Below, piece by piece: positions 43,513 through 53,177 of a stretch of 64,000 nt of DNA. Position numbers and translations under genes: made by a program. Each line of letters starts with the position of its first letter. The stretch's first letter is position 1. The notes under the pieces were generated by a model. The model did not search any database. It saw nothing but the letters and a program-made list of their open reading frames with translations, and was not told the origin of the DNA. Source of the stretch: Cytophagales bacterium (GTDB lineage Bacteria > Bacteroidota > Bacteroidia > Cytophagales > Bernardetiaceae); contig JAAFJX010000022.1 of the NCBI GenBank assembly GCA_013299045.1, forward strand, positions 1-64,000, in the 5' to 3' direction.

Positions 43513-43882
43513 TAGTCGTTTCTTAAAAACGCGGCTTTGCGAGAGATAAAATGATTGTGAAGATGTTTGAGCATCAGCCAACCCGCCATCAAGCGAATGG
43601 GTTTAGCCAGCCTACCCATTTGGACGATACAAAGTGGTAAATTACCTCTCAAAAACCGTCCAATCTATCTTGTTGCCAACATATAGAGGGGCTTTTTTGA
43701 TTGAGCGTATCCGAAAAACGAAAGGCCAAACCGAGCTGGTTTTCTGCTTTTTTGCTTGGAATCATCATGATTATTGGCAAGGTTTACAAGGCAAATATCC
43801 TAAAACTGGCAGTCTTTTGCAAATAAATTTAATAATAATTCATTGATAAAGAATAACTTAGCGCCTTTTTAAGGGGCAACTA
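43513..43882. mobile_element. TAGTC-family inverted-repeat element, about 370 bp
   Basis: The left end reads TAGTCGTTTCTTAAAAACGC (43513). The reverse complement of the right end reads TAGTTGCCCCTTAAAAAGGC (43882). The ends pair with a few mismatches. The interior has short open frames on both strands but none with a recognisable family, and no similarity to the 331-bp copy that I can see. It is immediately followed by copy B of the GC-rich repeat. Confidence 0.5.
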
Positions 43883-43883
43883 G

Positions 43884-44090
43884 ATACGTCTTTTGGTCTG
43901 TATCTGCGTTAGTGAGGCGGCGGGTTTAGTGCGTAGCACCGAAGCGAAGCGAAGCCCAAAGACGAACGACCGCGAAGCGGGAACGCCCGAATAGAATTGT
44001 AGAAAAAGAAGAAATATTGAAAAGACCAGATGTAAGGCATTTGGCAAAAAGTTATTTGAAAACGCGAGAAAAGGTTATCTTGTCGTCCAA
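43884..44090 (-). repeat. GC-rich dispersed repeat, copy B (inverted)
   Basis: The reverse complement of copy A: core 43906-43988 between GCGTT and AACGCCC, with the GAAGCGAAGCGAAGC palindromic run and the shared flank AAGTTATTTGAAAACGCGAG (44051-44070). It fills the space between a TAGTC element and the 3' end of nuoN. Confidence 0.7.
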
Positions 44091-44148
44091 CAAGGGCATA
44101 AGTTTTTTAAAGTCTTATGGTATTTGTAAACTAAATGCTATCTGGCTG

Positions 44149-45579
44149 CTAGGAGTTAAGAAGCATCAAAAAAGCGTCAGCAATCATAAACAAGCATAAA
44201 GATAAAACAATGAATAAGAAACTTAAAACTGTCCAAGACCATGAAAGTTTAGTTTCCCAACCGAAATCATGAGACGCAGACGGTTTAAAAAATAATAAAA
44301 TGGGCTTCAGATACATATAAACACCGACCAGAAGCGACATCAAAAGTAATAAAACTGGCCATAAACCCAAAGCGGTGGGCATAGCCTCAATAAAAGCCAA
44401 CACAAGCAATAGTTTGGCTATAAAAGTGCCCATTGGCGGCAAGCCAGATAAGCCCAGAAGCGCTAAAAAGGCCATAACAAGTAACCATTTAGGGCATTTT
44501 TGCTTGGGCCAATCTTCGAAATTTTGACCTAGAAGTACCTCTACACTTAAAAATGCCAAGACGCTTAATCCATAAGAAGTCATTAGTAACCATAGTGTAC
44601 TTTCTTGGAAAAGTCCTATAGGAATAGACAAAAGCATAAGTCCCGAGTGCGAAATAGCAGAATAAGCCAAAAGGTCGCGTGTGGTTTCAGCCTTGATTCC
44701 TAAGCTGTTGGCAATAAAAACTGAAGCTAAGCCTAATGCAAAAAGTACTCCAAAAGGCAATTCTAAATGCGTTTGAAAGGGTTTAAACAAAGGCAATAAC
44801 ACGCCTATAATGGCTATTTTGGGTACAAGAATCAAAAATGCCAGCGCACCCACCCCCGTTTGCGCATACACAGGGCGCACCCACGCATGAAAGGGCATTA
44901 AACCAATTTTGAGCCAAGCCAACGCCAGAACCAGAAACCATAAAATAGGCGACCAGTGCGCTACTTCGCCATTAAAGGGGCTATTTGCTAAAAGGCTTTT
45001 AGTGCCCAAAATCCAGAAGCTCAAGGCAAATAGTCCTAAACCTAAAGCAATAAGCCCTTGCAAAATATAGGACTGCATCGTTTTAGCCATTTCTTTTGCG
45101 CTTGCCCACGCAAAAACACCATAGGACAGCAAAGATAAAGCCCCCAGTAAGAAAAAAATCAGTAGCCAATGCCTGCTGCCAAGCAACAACAAAGCGCAAA
45201 GCGATAGTAAACACAAAACTGCCTGCAAACCACAAAAACTGCGATAGTTTTGGCGCTCGGCACCCAGCAAAAGGCTAGAAAAAAAAGCCATAACACAGAG
45301 TAAACGTTTCCAAGCAATTTGCGAGTAATCTAAAACAAAAAGGCCGTCCAAACAAGGAACAAATGCCTTGCCTACAACATTTGAACGGGAAACAAAAGAA
45401 ATACAAAATATTGAAAACCAAAACAATAGAGAAACTACTGCCAATACAGAATTATTTTGCTGGCGCGGAAAAATTGCTTCTAAGCCCACGAAAAAAATGA
45501 AACCCGACAAAAGCCCAATTTCTGTACTCAAAAAAAAACCATGTTCTCCCAAAAAAGCAGTAAATTGAGATAAATTCAT
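44149..45579 (-). CDS. nuoN: NADH-quinone oxidoreductase subunit N-like protein
   Basis: 476 residues, about 14 membrane segments, in the antiporter-like (NuoN/MrpD) family. Conserved pieces include WLKIGLMPFHAWVRPVYAQT, the TTRDLLAYSAISHSGLMLLS helix and LLGLSGLPPMGTFIAKLLL. NuoN is a proton-pumping membrane subunit of complex I and is usually the last gene of a nuo operon. Here it stands alone, 11 nt downstream of an mscS gene, with no other nuo gene in the window. It could be a relocated true NuoN or an extra antiporter-like paralogue. Confidence 0.85.
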   Translation of the reverse strand: MNLSQFTAFLGEHGFFLSTEIGLLSGFIFFVGLEAIFPRQQNNSVLAVVSLLFWFSIFCISFVSRSNVVGKAFVPCLDGLFVLDYSQIAWKRLLCVMAFFSSLLLGAERQNYRSFCGLQAVLCLLSLCALLLLGSRHWLLIFFLLGALSLLSYGVFAWASAKEMAKTMQSYILQGLIALGLGLFALSFWILGTKSLLANSPFNGEVAHWSPILWFLVLALAWLKIGLMPFHAWVRPVYAQTGVGALAFLILVPKIAIIGVLLPLFKPFQTHLELPFGVLFALGLASVFIANSLGIKAETTRDLLAYSAISHSGLMLLSIPIGLFQESTLWLLMTSYGLSVLAFLSVEVLLGQNFEDWPKQKCPKWLLVMAFLALLGLSGLPPMGTFIAKLLLVLAFIEAMPTALGLWPVLLLLMSLLVGVYMYLKPILLFFKPSASHDFGWETKLSWSWTVLSFLFIVLSLCLFMIADAFLMLLNS

Positions 45580-45590
45580 GTTTCTGGGCT

Positions 45591-46487
45591 TTACTGAGCG
45601 TTAGGAGTAGTGGAAACTGAAAACGCCTGCGGTAACTGCGGCAAATGCAGGGTGCGAATGGGATAGGGAATATGAATATTTTGTGCCTCAAGGTGCTTCT
45701 TTAGGCTCATAATCAAGTAACTAATAGCTTGCAAACAAAAGATGGGGTCTGAACTACGTACCCACACACGCAACTCTAAGGTAATAGAACTTTCGCAAAA
45801 AGCCGTGTAATTGGCCATGGGCGGAAAACGCTCATCAAGCGTATTTTCTAGAGCCAGAGCTGCTTCAAGGCTAGTTTTATGCGCTAAGTCTAAATCAGCA
45901 CTGTAAGGAATGCCTACTGCCAAGTTCAGGCATCGCAGGGCATTCACGTTATAATTTTTGAGCGCCTTCTGAAAAACATCTTTGGAGGGCACTATCACGT
46001 GTAACTCCTCTAGTGTTCTGATAGTTATGGAGCGTAAATCAATTTTCTCTACATAACCCAAAAACTCTCCTGTTTCTATAAAATCGCCTATTTTAAGCGG
46101 TTTTTGAATGATAATGATAACACTAGAAATGAAGTTGGTGGCCAAATCCTGAAAAGCAAAACTCAGCGCCAAACCTACTATGCCAGCCCCTGCCAGCAAG
46201 GAACTAACCGTACCGTCCAAATTCAATACTTTGAGGGCGCTGAAGAAGCCAAAGAATAAAAAGAGGTAGTATAAAACCGTTACAAATACTTTGATAACCA
46301 AGCTATTATCAAAGGTTTTCCGCATAGTTTGGTCAGCCAGACGTTTGAAAAAACCCCCTACTTTAAAAAAGATAATCAGCACCAAAAGAGAAACAATAAC
46401 ATTGGGCAGATGTGTAACAAAAGAGGTCGTCCACCATTCCAATTTATTGAATATCAAATCTTTAATTTGCTGAAAGAATTTTTCCAT
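45591..46487 (-). CDS. mscS: MscS-family mechanosensitive channel
   Basis: 298 residues. Three membrane segments are present; the third, pore-lining helix is AGAGIVGLALSFAFQDLATN, running into the MscS beta-domain start IIQKPLKIGDFIETGEFLGY, then IRTLEELHVIVPSKDVFQ. The cytoplasmic cage domain completes it. It releases solutes on sudden hypo-osmotic shock. Only 11 nt separate it from nuoN and 53 nt from fbp upstream, so a fbp-mscS-nuoN transcript is likely. Confidence 0.94.
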   Translation of the reverse strand: MEKFFQQIKDLIFNKLEWWTTSFVTHLPNVIVSLLVLIIFFKVGGFFKRLADQTMRKTFDNSLVIKVFVTVLYYLFLFFGFFSALKVLNLDGTVSSLLAGAGIVGLALSFAFQDLATNFISSVIIIIQKPLKIGDFIETGEFLGYVEKIDLRSITIRTLEELHVIVPSKDVFQKALKNYNVNALRCLNLAVGIPYSADLDLAHKTSLEAALALENTLDERFPPMANYTAFCESSITLELRVWVRSSDPIFCLQAISYLIMSLKKHLEAQNIHIPYPIRTLHLPQLPQAFSVSTTPNAQ

Positions 46488-46540
46488 ACTAAATCATTCA
46501 TATCAAACTGCGTGGCTACACAGGTGTTGTTTTCTGCAAC

Positions 46541-47491
46541 TCAAATTGAAAGCGCCTCTTGTACCATATTTTTAGAGCCGATAAAAAATGGGATTCTTTG
46601 GTGTAGTTTTTCAGGCTGTACGTCCAAAACAGCCATTTCGGGGGTTTTGGCACTACCTCCCGCCTGCTCGGCTATCCAAGCCAAGGGGTTGCACTCATAA
46701 AGCAAACGCAACTTACCATTTTTATCCTTTTCAGTACTCGGATACATAAAGAGGCCACCTTTGAGCATATTGCGGTGAAAATCAGCAACCAATGACCCAA
46801 TATAACGGGCAGAGTATTTGCGGCTTTTGCATAGGCTCAAATAGCCTCTCACTTGAGCAGAATAAGTGAGCATATTGCCTTCATTACAAGAATATATTTT
46901 GCCATTTTCAGGAATTTGCACACCTTCTTGAACCATTATAAAAGATTCTTTATCAGTATCATAGCCCAACACATATACGCCTGCACCCGTCGTGAAAACC
47001 AAAACAGTGGCAGTGCTGTAAAGTATATAACCTGCCAATACCTGTGCCCGTCCTTTTTGGAGGACATCGCTCAACTGAGGCTGCTCATTCGCTGGGCTAA
47101 GGCGCTCAAAAACACAAAAAATAGTGCCTATTGAAATGTTCACGTCTATATTGGAAGAGCCGTCGAGCGGGTCCATGCAAAAGACGTAGGGGCTTTGTGG
47201 GTGTGTTGTGAGGAGTATGTCTTCATCTTCTTCAGACGCAATAACACACACTGAACCTGTACCATTCATCGCTTCTATGAGATAATCATTCGCGATAATG
47301 TCTAGTTTTTGTTGAGCCTCACCTTGCACATTTTCAGAGCCAGCTGCCCCATAAATATTGGCCAAACCACCACGATTTACGTCCTTATGAATGCGCTTAG
47401 CTCCTTCTGTAAGGGCTTCCATAATGCTTTTTAAGTCTGTTCGGTTGCCTTTAAAAGGACAGGTTTCAAGAAGCTGAGCGAGAGTTTTCAT
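46541..47491 (-). CDS. fbp: Class I fructose-1,6-bisphosphatase
   Basis: 316 residues. Metal and substrate motifs are present: VIASEEDEDIL, the signature FCMDPLDGSSNIDVNISIGT, RYIGSLVADFHRNMLKGGLF and the final ECNPLAWIAEQAGGSA. It hydrolyses fructose 1,6-bisphosphate to fructose 6-phosphate in gluconeogenesis. Length is normal. A minus-7-like box (TAGCTTTG on the minus strand, 47554-47547) lies about 56 nt upstream. Confidence 0.97.
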   Translation of the reverse strand: MKTLAQLLETCPFKGNRTDLKSIMEALTEGAKRIHKDVNRGGLANIYGAAGSENVQGEAQQKLDIIANDYLIEAMNGTGSVCVIASEEDEDILLTTHPQSPYVFCMDPLDGSSNIDVNISIGTIFCVFERLSPANEQPQLSDVLQKGRAQVLAGYILYSTATVLVFTTGAGVYVLGYDTDKESFIMVQEGVQIPENGKIYSCNEGNMLTYSAQVRGYLSLCKSRKYSARYIGSLVADFHRNMLKGGLFMYPSTEKDKNGKLRLLYECNPLAWIAEQAGGSAKTPEMAVLDVQPEKLHQRIPFFIGSKNMVQEALSI

Positions 47492-47814
47492 AAAAAACGG
47501 TGGTTCAGATAAAGCGCTTCGTATACTCCTTTGAGCAAAAGCAGCGCAAAGCTAAGAATTTTTTTAAAAAAATGAGCCTTTTAGATTAAAATTTGTTGGC
47601 GTTTGTGCATCAAAAAAAATCTTACAATGTTTTTGAAGTTCTGTGAGGTTATCTTTACAGGACAAAAAAATCAGATTGTTTTCTATTCCATTGATAAATG
47701 CTGATGTTCTACGTAGTCCCCGTTTTTGATGGAAATGACATAATCGCCCCTGAATACTTGAGATACATTTTTAGGGAGGGCCGTTCGGCAGTAAGGATTT
47801 TGGTTTTCAAGGTG
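47492..47814. other. Intergenic gap upstream of fbp
   Basis: These 323 bases contain the minus-7-like box TAGCTTTG for fbp at 47547-47554 (minus strand), preceded by an A/T-run dyad. No gene or repeat is seen in the rest. Confidence 0.5.
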
Positions 47815-49284
47815 TCAATATTTCTTCTGGTCTATCTTTAACGCATTTTCTTTTAGGCTAATATGCCAGACTAAGCCAAACATCAGTTGGGTAACGGCTT
47901 GCACACGGCTTATATCTATTTTGTCTGGGGTGTCGGTCAGTTTGTGGTAGTCGGGGTGGTCGGGGCTTGTAAAGAAAATAACAGGAATCATGTATTTGGC
48001 GAAATTATATTGGTCAGACCTGAAGAAAAATTGCTCAGGGTGTTGCACGTCGTTGTAGGTGAGGTCTAATCGTAACTTTGTAAGTGCCGCATTTATGCCT
48101 ATAAGTGCTGCGTGCAGTTCAGAAGAGAGCCAGTCCGAACCTACTGTAGAAACATAGCGCATATCACGCGGACTGGCAGGGTCTTCGCGGCCTATCATAT
48201 CTGTATTGATGTTCAGCATCGTTTCTTTGAGAGGGAAACGCGGCGCGTAGTCAGTATAATAGGCAGAACCTATCAGACCGATTTCTTCGGCAGAAACAGC
48301 CAAAAAAAGTATATTTTTATGCCACCTCTGCCCATTTTTGTAACATTTGCCAAAGTTATGAGCCATTTCTAGAAGCCCCGCCACACCCGAGCCGTTGTCG
48401 TCTGCACCGTAATAGATTTTGCCATTTTTGTGCTTTCCCAGGTGGTCGTAATGAGCCGTGATGACTACAGTCTGTGTGGTATCTTGGCCAGGTAACCATG
48501 CGCCTACGTTCTCGGTTTGGTAGTGTTTACTAATTTGTGTTTTGGTTTTAAAGTTTGCAGAAGCTCCCTTGAACAGAATTTGGGTGCTTTTTTGAGGCGA
48601 AATTAGTACAATAGCGCATGTATCTGCCCAAATCTTATCAAACTTTCTGCCTAGTGTATTTTTGGCGCTCAAACGCTGAAAAAGCGCCTCGCTACTCGGT
48701 ACAATCAAAACCAGTTTAGAACCTGACCGCATGGCCTTGCTTAACACCTCCTGAAAATAATCAGCTGCTGTGTAAGCATTTAAAACCGCTTCAGAAGGGC
48801 GCAGAACCATAGTTGTTGGATTATCCTGTTGCGTAAATGCGCTTTCCAATGGTTCGTTATTGTCTTGAACCACAGCTTCAAGATGCGCTGGCGGTAGCGC
48901 CAAAGTTACCATACAAAAATCTTGACTATATTGGAGTGTTTTATCGCCAATCCTCAGTTCGGCGGCGCTTAGTCTGCCAGAAACTAGGGAAAAGCGCTGA
49001 AAAAAAGGTGAGGGCGCACCAGTTTCATGGAATGCGGGGAGAAGGCCAGAGGCTTCAAAATTATTGGCAATGTAATGTGCCGCTTTTTTTTGCCCAGCCG
49101 CGCCCGTCATACGGCCTTCCAGAGAATCTGAAGCCATTACGAAAACGTGTTGTTTAAGTCGCTCATAATCAATGTCTTTTGACGCTAATATCAATTGAGG
49201 GTCTATGTCTTGTGCACTGACTTCTGCGGTCATAAAAAGCGCTATCAACACTCCGAAAGTGCGTCTTGAAAATAATAACTGCAT
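47815..49284 (-). CDS. Secreted M28-family metallopeptidase
   Basis: 489 residues with a signal peptide (MQLLFSRRTFGVLIALFMTA, cut near VSA). The first third carries DSLEGRMTGAAGQKKAAHYI, the usual M28 lead-in. A protease-associated-like insert (about 120-250) precedes the catalytic domain with all zinc ligands: VITAHYDHLG, YGADDNGSGVAGLLE, AVSAEEIGLIGS, NTDMIGRED and a late His in FFTSPDHPDYHKLTDT. It is expected to be a periplasmic or secreted aminopeptidase. It lies 18 nt downstream of the esterase gene, in one transcript. Confidence 0.94.
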   Translation of the reverse strand: MQLLFSRRTFGVLIALFMTAEVSAQDIDPQLILASKDIDYERLKQHVFVMASDSLEGRMTGAAGQKKAAHYIANNFEASGLLPAFHETGAPSPFFQRFSLVSGRLSAAELRIGDKTLQYSQDFCMVTLALPPAHLEAVVQDNNEPLESAFTQQDNPTTMVLRPSEAVLNAYTAADYFQEVLSKAMRSGSKLVLIVPSSEALFQRLSAKNTLGRKFDKIWADTCAIVLISPQKSTQILFKGASANFKTKTQISKHYQTENVGAWLPGQDTTQTVVITAHYDHLGKHKNGKIYYGADDNGSGVAGLLEMAHNFGKCYKNGQRWHKNILFLAVSAEEIGLIGSAYYTDYAPRFPLKETMLNINTDMIGREDPASPRDMRYVSTVGSDWLSSELHAALIGINAALTKLRLDLTYNDVQHPEQFFFRSDQYNFAKYMIPVIFFTSPDHPDYHKLTDTPDKIDISRVQAVTQLMFGLVWHISLKENALKIDQKKY

Positions 49285-49302
49285 TGGATTAAATGTATTT
49301 TT

Positions 49303-50067
49303 TTATGTCAAAAAATCTAAAACTGCTTCTAATAAGCGCTGGGGCTGCTCTGCATGAATCCAATGCCCTGCATCAGGAATGATTTGGATACTTGCATTGC
49401 TAAACTGTGCGTGTATATCGGCGTGGTCGGTAGCCTGTATGTAGTCCGAGCGCTCGCCTGCCAAAAAAAGCGTAGGAACACTTAAAGGCCAATTATTCTT
49501 CAATGCTTCGCCTATTTGAGCAATTTGCTCACTAATAACCGCTAAATTCATGCGCCATGCAAAACTTTCGGGTGTTGGTCTATAAAGATTTTTTAGGAGA
49601 AAAAGGCGGGTATCTGCTCCTTGAATATGAGCGGCGAGCAGGCGTTCGGCTTCTTCGCGGCTAGTAAGCGTTTGGAGCGGCACAGCGTTGAGCGCTTGCA
49701 AAATAGTCTGGTGGTGAATGGGATAAAAACGCGGTGCAATGTCCACAACTATTAATTTTTCAACCGCCTGCGGATTATCTGCAGCAAACTGCATAGCGGC
49801 TTTGCCACCCATAGAATGGCCGAGCAGGTAGGCCGAATCCAAGCCTTGTATCCGCATAAAAGCCTCTATATCAGCAGACATATCGGCGTAAGTATGTGTT
49901 GAGAGGTGTGGTGAGCGCCCATGATTGCGAAGGTCTATTAAAAAAACCTGATAAACCTCCGCAAGGCGCTTGCTGACGGTTTGCCAATTATCGGCAGACC
50001 CAAAAAGGCCATGAAGAATCAGTAAAGGCTTGCCAGCGCCAAGTGCGCGGAAGTGTAAGTTGCTCAT
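49303..50067 (-). CDS. Alpha/beta-hydrolase (YbfF-type esterase)
   Basis: 254 residues. The oxyanion region is LLILHGLFGSADNWQ, the nucleophile elbow AYLLGHSMGGKAAM and the catalytic His lies in IIPDAGHWIHAEQP. LIDLRNHGRSP is the strand-4 motif typical of the YbfF esterase group. No signal peptide, so it acts in the cytosol on a small ester; the substrate is unknown. Confidence 0.9.
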   Translation of the reverse strand: MSNLHFRALGAGKPLLILHGLFGSADNWQTVSKRLAEVYQVFLIDLRNHGRSPHLSTHTYADMSADIEAFMRIQGLDSAYLLGHSMGGKAAMQFAADNPQAVEKLIVVDIAPRFYPIHHQTILQALNAVPLQTLTSREEAERLLAAHIQGADTRLFLLKNLYRPTPESFAWRMNLAVISEQIAQIGEALKNNWPLSVPTLFLAGERSDYIQATDHADIHAQFSNASIQIIPDAGHWIHAEQPQRLLEAVLDFLT

Positions 50068-50104
50068 AGGTTGTAGCTTTATTGATAGCTGCTTCGCTAA
50101 CTTA

Positions 50105-50587
50105 TCAAACGCGCTTGACGTATTTTATAGAATTAAGAACGTGCTCAAAAATTGGCTGATGCGTTTCCTGAAGTGGCTTGACAGTCAGGCATTTAATGTC
50201 ATAAATAAGACTTGGACTATTCCAATAAAAGCCGTGAAGCGCGCAAAATGCCACCTCCATTTCAGGGTCTTGCCACTCAAATGTATGCCAGTATGCTGGC
50301 TTTTCTAAATGCAAAAAATGCTTTTCGCCAATTTCTGCATAACGATAATGCTCACGTTTGAGTTTTTCTTTATTTTTCTCGGTGTAGTCGTGTAAGGCTT
50401 TTTCGTTTTCTATGCGAATGCTGAGTTTGTTAAAGCCTATATTAGAGCGATAATTCTTTTCGGGCTTGGCATAAAAAATAACGTAATAGCTGTCGTTAGA
50501 ATCGTCTGCCCAAGTAGTTGGTATCTCCATAGAAAGACCAAAGTCTTTGTCTGTACAGCGTTCCATGCGAATATTTGTCAGTAGCAT
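50105..50587 (-). CDS. Hypothetical PsbP/DcrB-like protein
   Basis: I place the start at the ATG at 50587 (MLLTNIRMERCTDKDFGLSM). The open frame extends 52 codons further, but into repeat-flanking sequence with no protein-like character. The 160-residue product has a GLSMEIPTTWADDSNDSYYV opening, then KPEKNYRSNIGFNKLSIRIE and a final HQPIFEHVLNSIKYVKRV helix, a layout like PsbP/DcrB-fold proteins. Unlike most of these it lacks a signal peptide. Function unknown. Confidence 0.6.
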   Translation of the reverse strand: MLLTNIRMERCTDKDFGLSMEIPTTWADDSNDSYYVIFYAKPEKNYRSNIGFNKLSIRIENEKALHDYTEKNKEKLKREHYRYAEIGEKHFLHLEKPAYWHTFEWQDPEMEVAFCALHGFYWNSPSLIYDIKCLTVKPLQETHQPIFEHVLNSIKYVKRV

Positions 50588-50689
50588 TGCGTTGTGAGGT
50601 TTAACTATGTTAGGCCGACTTACCAACGTAATGAGGAGCATACGCCGAGCAGCAAAAAGATATTTAGCACCTGGGCGCAAAGTTAAAGA

Positions 50690-50866
50690 ATAAAATGATA
50701 CATTCGTGACGACCAATGCCTTATATCTGATTTTTTGACGCATTATTGTTTTTCTACAATTTATTGGGCGTTCCCGCTTCGCGGTCGTTCATCTTTGGGC
50801 TTCGCTTCGGTGCTACGCACTAAACCCGCCGCCTCTCTAACGCCAATACAGGCCAAAAGACGTACT
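50690..50866 (+). repeat. GC-rich dispersed repeat, copy C
   Basis: The core at 50765-50842 (GGGCGTTCCCGCTTCGCGG to CTCTCTAACGCC) is nearly identical to copy A, lacking one GCTTC unit. The flank TTGTTTTTCTACAATTTATT matches copy A exactly. It is directly followed by a TAGTC element. Confidence 0.7.
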
Positions 50867-50870
50867 AAAG

Positions 50871-51153
50871 AGTCGTCCCTTAAAATACATCTAAAGTGCT
50901 TGTTATCAGAAAATTAAACAAGTACTTTATTGTTAAAATCTCTTAGTTTTTAGCCTATTTTGTCAAATAACTAGCAAAATTGTAAGGACTACTCACGGCC
51001 TGCCATGCCTCACATCGGACAAAAGCGAATGGCTCAAATATCAGAGAGTGAGATTTTCTGTGCAATCATGTTTTATAAAAGCACCCAATCAAAAAAAAGC
51101 CCAAAAAAATCATATCAATCAATTGATGTGCTTGTTCTTGTGCAGACGACGAC
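50871..51153. mobile_element. TAGTC-family element, inverted and end-deleted copy
   Basis: The left end AGTCGTCCCTTAAAATACAT is intact. The interior is the reverse complement of the 331-bp element at 36972. At the right end TGCAGAC is joined directly to GACGAC, lacking the nine bases TTTTTAAGC found in the 36972 copy. Short open frames here are shadows of the repeat. Confidence 0.65.
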
Positions 51154-51224
51154 CAACGATAAAGCGCATACCTACCAAAATGGCCACCAATGCTGAATGA
51201 GCATCATCTCTGAAAACACGAAAA

Positions 51225-53177
51225 TCAGGCAAAAATTTTATTCTTGGGCTGCTTAGAGGGATTAAACTGCTCGCAAAGACGAACGCCAATCACTAAGATA
51301 TCGTCGGTCTGTTTGCCTTCCTGTTTCCATGAGTCTAGCGCATCTGCCAGTGTGCTTTCTTGTTCTTTGATAGCCTCTGCATGAATCTCTCTATAAAGGC
51401 TGGTGAGCCTGCGCGACTTGAATTTTTCCTTTGTGGTGCCATGGAACTGGTCAGGGTAGCCATCAGAGTTTAAATAAATAACATCATTCAATTCGTACTT
51501 AAATTGATGTTCTTCAAAGTCTTTTTCTTGATTGTGTTGGTCTCCACCCACATGGAATTTACTCCCTCTTATTTTGAGCAATTCGCTTTTGTGGAAGAAG
51601 TGCATAGATTGGCGCGCACCTGCGTAGGCTATGCTTCTTTGGTTTTTATCAATCGCTACAATGCTGATGTCTATAGTATCGTGCATGGCAGAATCGGCGC
51701 TATTTTGCTTGAGCGTTTCACGAAGACGGCGGTCTAGTAGAGCCAGAATCTGAGCTGGGGAAAAAACATTTCGCTCTACTATGATGTCATTAAGCATATC
51801 GTTGCCCATCATGGTCATAAAAGCACCCGGTACACCGTGCCCAGTGCAGTCCGCCAGCGCCACAATAACTTGTTCTCCTTCCTCGTAGAACCAATAAAAA
51901 TCGCCTGAAACAATGTCTTTGGGTCTAAAAAATATGAATCCTTCAGGGATAATTTGGTTAAAATCTTCTCTGGGTGGCAAAACGGCTGTCTGAATACGCT
52001 TGGCGTAAGTAATACTGGCTGTAATATCACGGTTTTTCTGTTCTATTTCGTCGTAGGCGGCCTTGAGTTCAATATTTCGTAATCTATAAATTTCAGTTTC
52101 TTGTTTGGAGCGTTCGGATTCATGCAAAATCTTAAAGTTATTGATTTTCATGGTGTTCTCGTCGCCCATTACCTCTTCGCGCATGGTTTCAAAAATATCA
52201 TAATGCTTGAGAGCTGTCCATGGGTCATTCGCTTGCTTGTAAACTGCAACAAATAACCGATGTATGGCAATCAGTTTTGCCTTAGCTTTGGCTGGTACTG
52301 CAAGTTCTTCGGCGCGTTTGAGGGAGCTGATGGCAATGTCTATCTGCCCCATATCCATATAAAGCTCACTAATTTCGCTGTAGGTCGTAATAAGCCCTTG
52401 CACATAGTTCATTTCAGTACGAATTTCGAGGCTTTTTTGATAATAGTTCAGCGCTTCTTGCTGCTGGCCTAAGTTTCTATAAATGCGCCCAAAATCATTA
52501 TAAACCCGCGATAAGCTGGTAACGTTGCGTTCATCGTCTTTGATGAGTTCATAAGCCTTGAAGTTATATTCTAAAGCATTGTCGTGGTCGCCTGTTTTGA
52601 GAAAAACATCTGCCAAACCATTTATACACCGCGCTACGCCCGTAACTTCATCATATTTTGTAAAAATATCAAGACCATCTGCAAAATATTTTTGTGCACT
52701 CTGATATTCTTTAAGGTCAAAATAATAACCAGCCAATAAGTAACAAGACCAACCTTTGGCCAGATAAATGCCTTGCTCTTCGCAAATTTCTATGGACTTT
52801 AACGTATAGTCAAATGCTTTCTGGTGGTCTCCGAAAGACCAATAGGCAGAGCCTAAACGACCGTAAGTAATGCCTAAACCATAGCGGTCATTGGTAGTCT
52901 CAAAAATTACTAAGGCTTCTTTGAAGAGATTGAAACCAGACTGAACATCGCCAATAAAAATATAAGATAAACCCTCTTGCACCAAACTAAGGCCAATTCC
53001 GTGCTGATTGTGTTGCCTGTAAGCATAGGCTTTAAACTCATCAAGGGTTGATTTAAAGCCGCCCATTTCGCCTCCCGTCAGCAAGTACCAGGTTAGCCAA
53101 AAATAAGCACTTACTTTATCATCAACAGTTTGCGCACTAGCCAACTTTTCTCTTAGGTCTTTTTCGCGTGTTTTCAT
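51225..53177 (-). CDS. TPR-containing SpoIIE-type (PP2C) serine phosphatase
   Basis: 650 residues without signal or membrane segment. Residues about 30-330 form a run of TPR units (YGLGITYGRLGSAYWSFGDH, ALEYNFKAYELIKD, EALNYYQKSLEI). A helical linker or coiled coil follows (about 340-400, ELKAAYDEIEQKNRDITASI). The C-terminal SpoIIE domain has SGDFYWFYEEGEQVIVALAD, CTGHGVPGAFMTMMGNDML, YLNSDGYPDQFHG and KQTDDILVIGV with the metal-binding aspartates. It should dephosphorylate partner proteins, typically anti-sigma antagonists, upon TPR-sensed contacts. No partner gene is adjacent. Its 3' end is duplicated as a fragment at 19524-19714. Confidence 0.92.
   Translation of the reverse strand: MKTREKDLREKLASAQTVDDKVSAYFWLTWYLLTGGEMGGFKSTLDEFKAYAYRQHNQHGIGLSLVQEGLSYIFIGDVQSGFNLFKEALVIFETTNDRYGLGITYGRLGSAYWSFGDHQKAFDYTLKSIEICEEQGIYLAKGWSCYLLAGYYFDLKEYQSAQKYFADGLDIFTKYDEVTGVARCINGLADVFLKTGDHDNALEYNFKAYELIKDDERNVTSLSRVYNDFGRIYRNLGQQQEALNYYQKSLEIRTEMNYVQGLITTYSEISELYMDMGQIDIAISSLKRAEELAVPAKAKAKLIAIHRLFVAVYKQANDPWTALKHYDIFETMREEVMGDENTMKINNFKILHESERSKQETEIYRLRNIELKAAYDEIEQKNRDITASITYAKRIQTAVLPPREDFNQIIPEGFIFFRPKDIVSGDFYWFYEEGEQVIVALADCTGHGVPGAFMTMMGNDMLNDIIVERNVFSPAQILALLDRRLRETLKQNSADSAMHDTIDISIVAIDKNQRSIAYAGARQSMHFFHKSELLKIRGSKFHVGGDQHNQEKDFEEHQFKYELNDVIYLNSDGYPDQFHGTTKEKFKSRRLTSLYREIHAEAIKEQESTLADALDSWKQEGKQTDDILVIGVRLCEQFNPSKQPKNKIFA

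Noticed and set aside
43634-43846. 70-codon frame inside the 43.5-kb TAGTC element
   Set aside because: No family recognised and overlapped by an opposing frame; treated as element interior.
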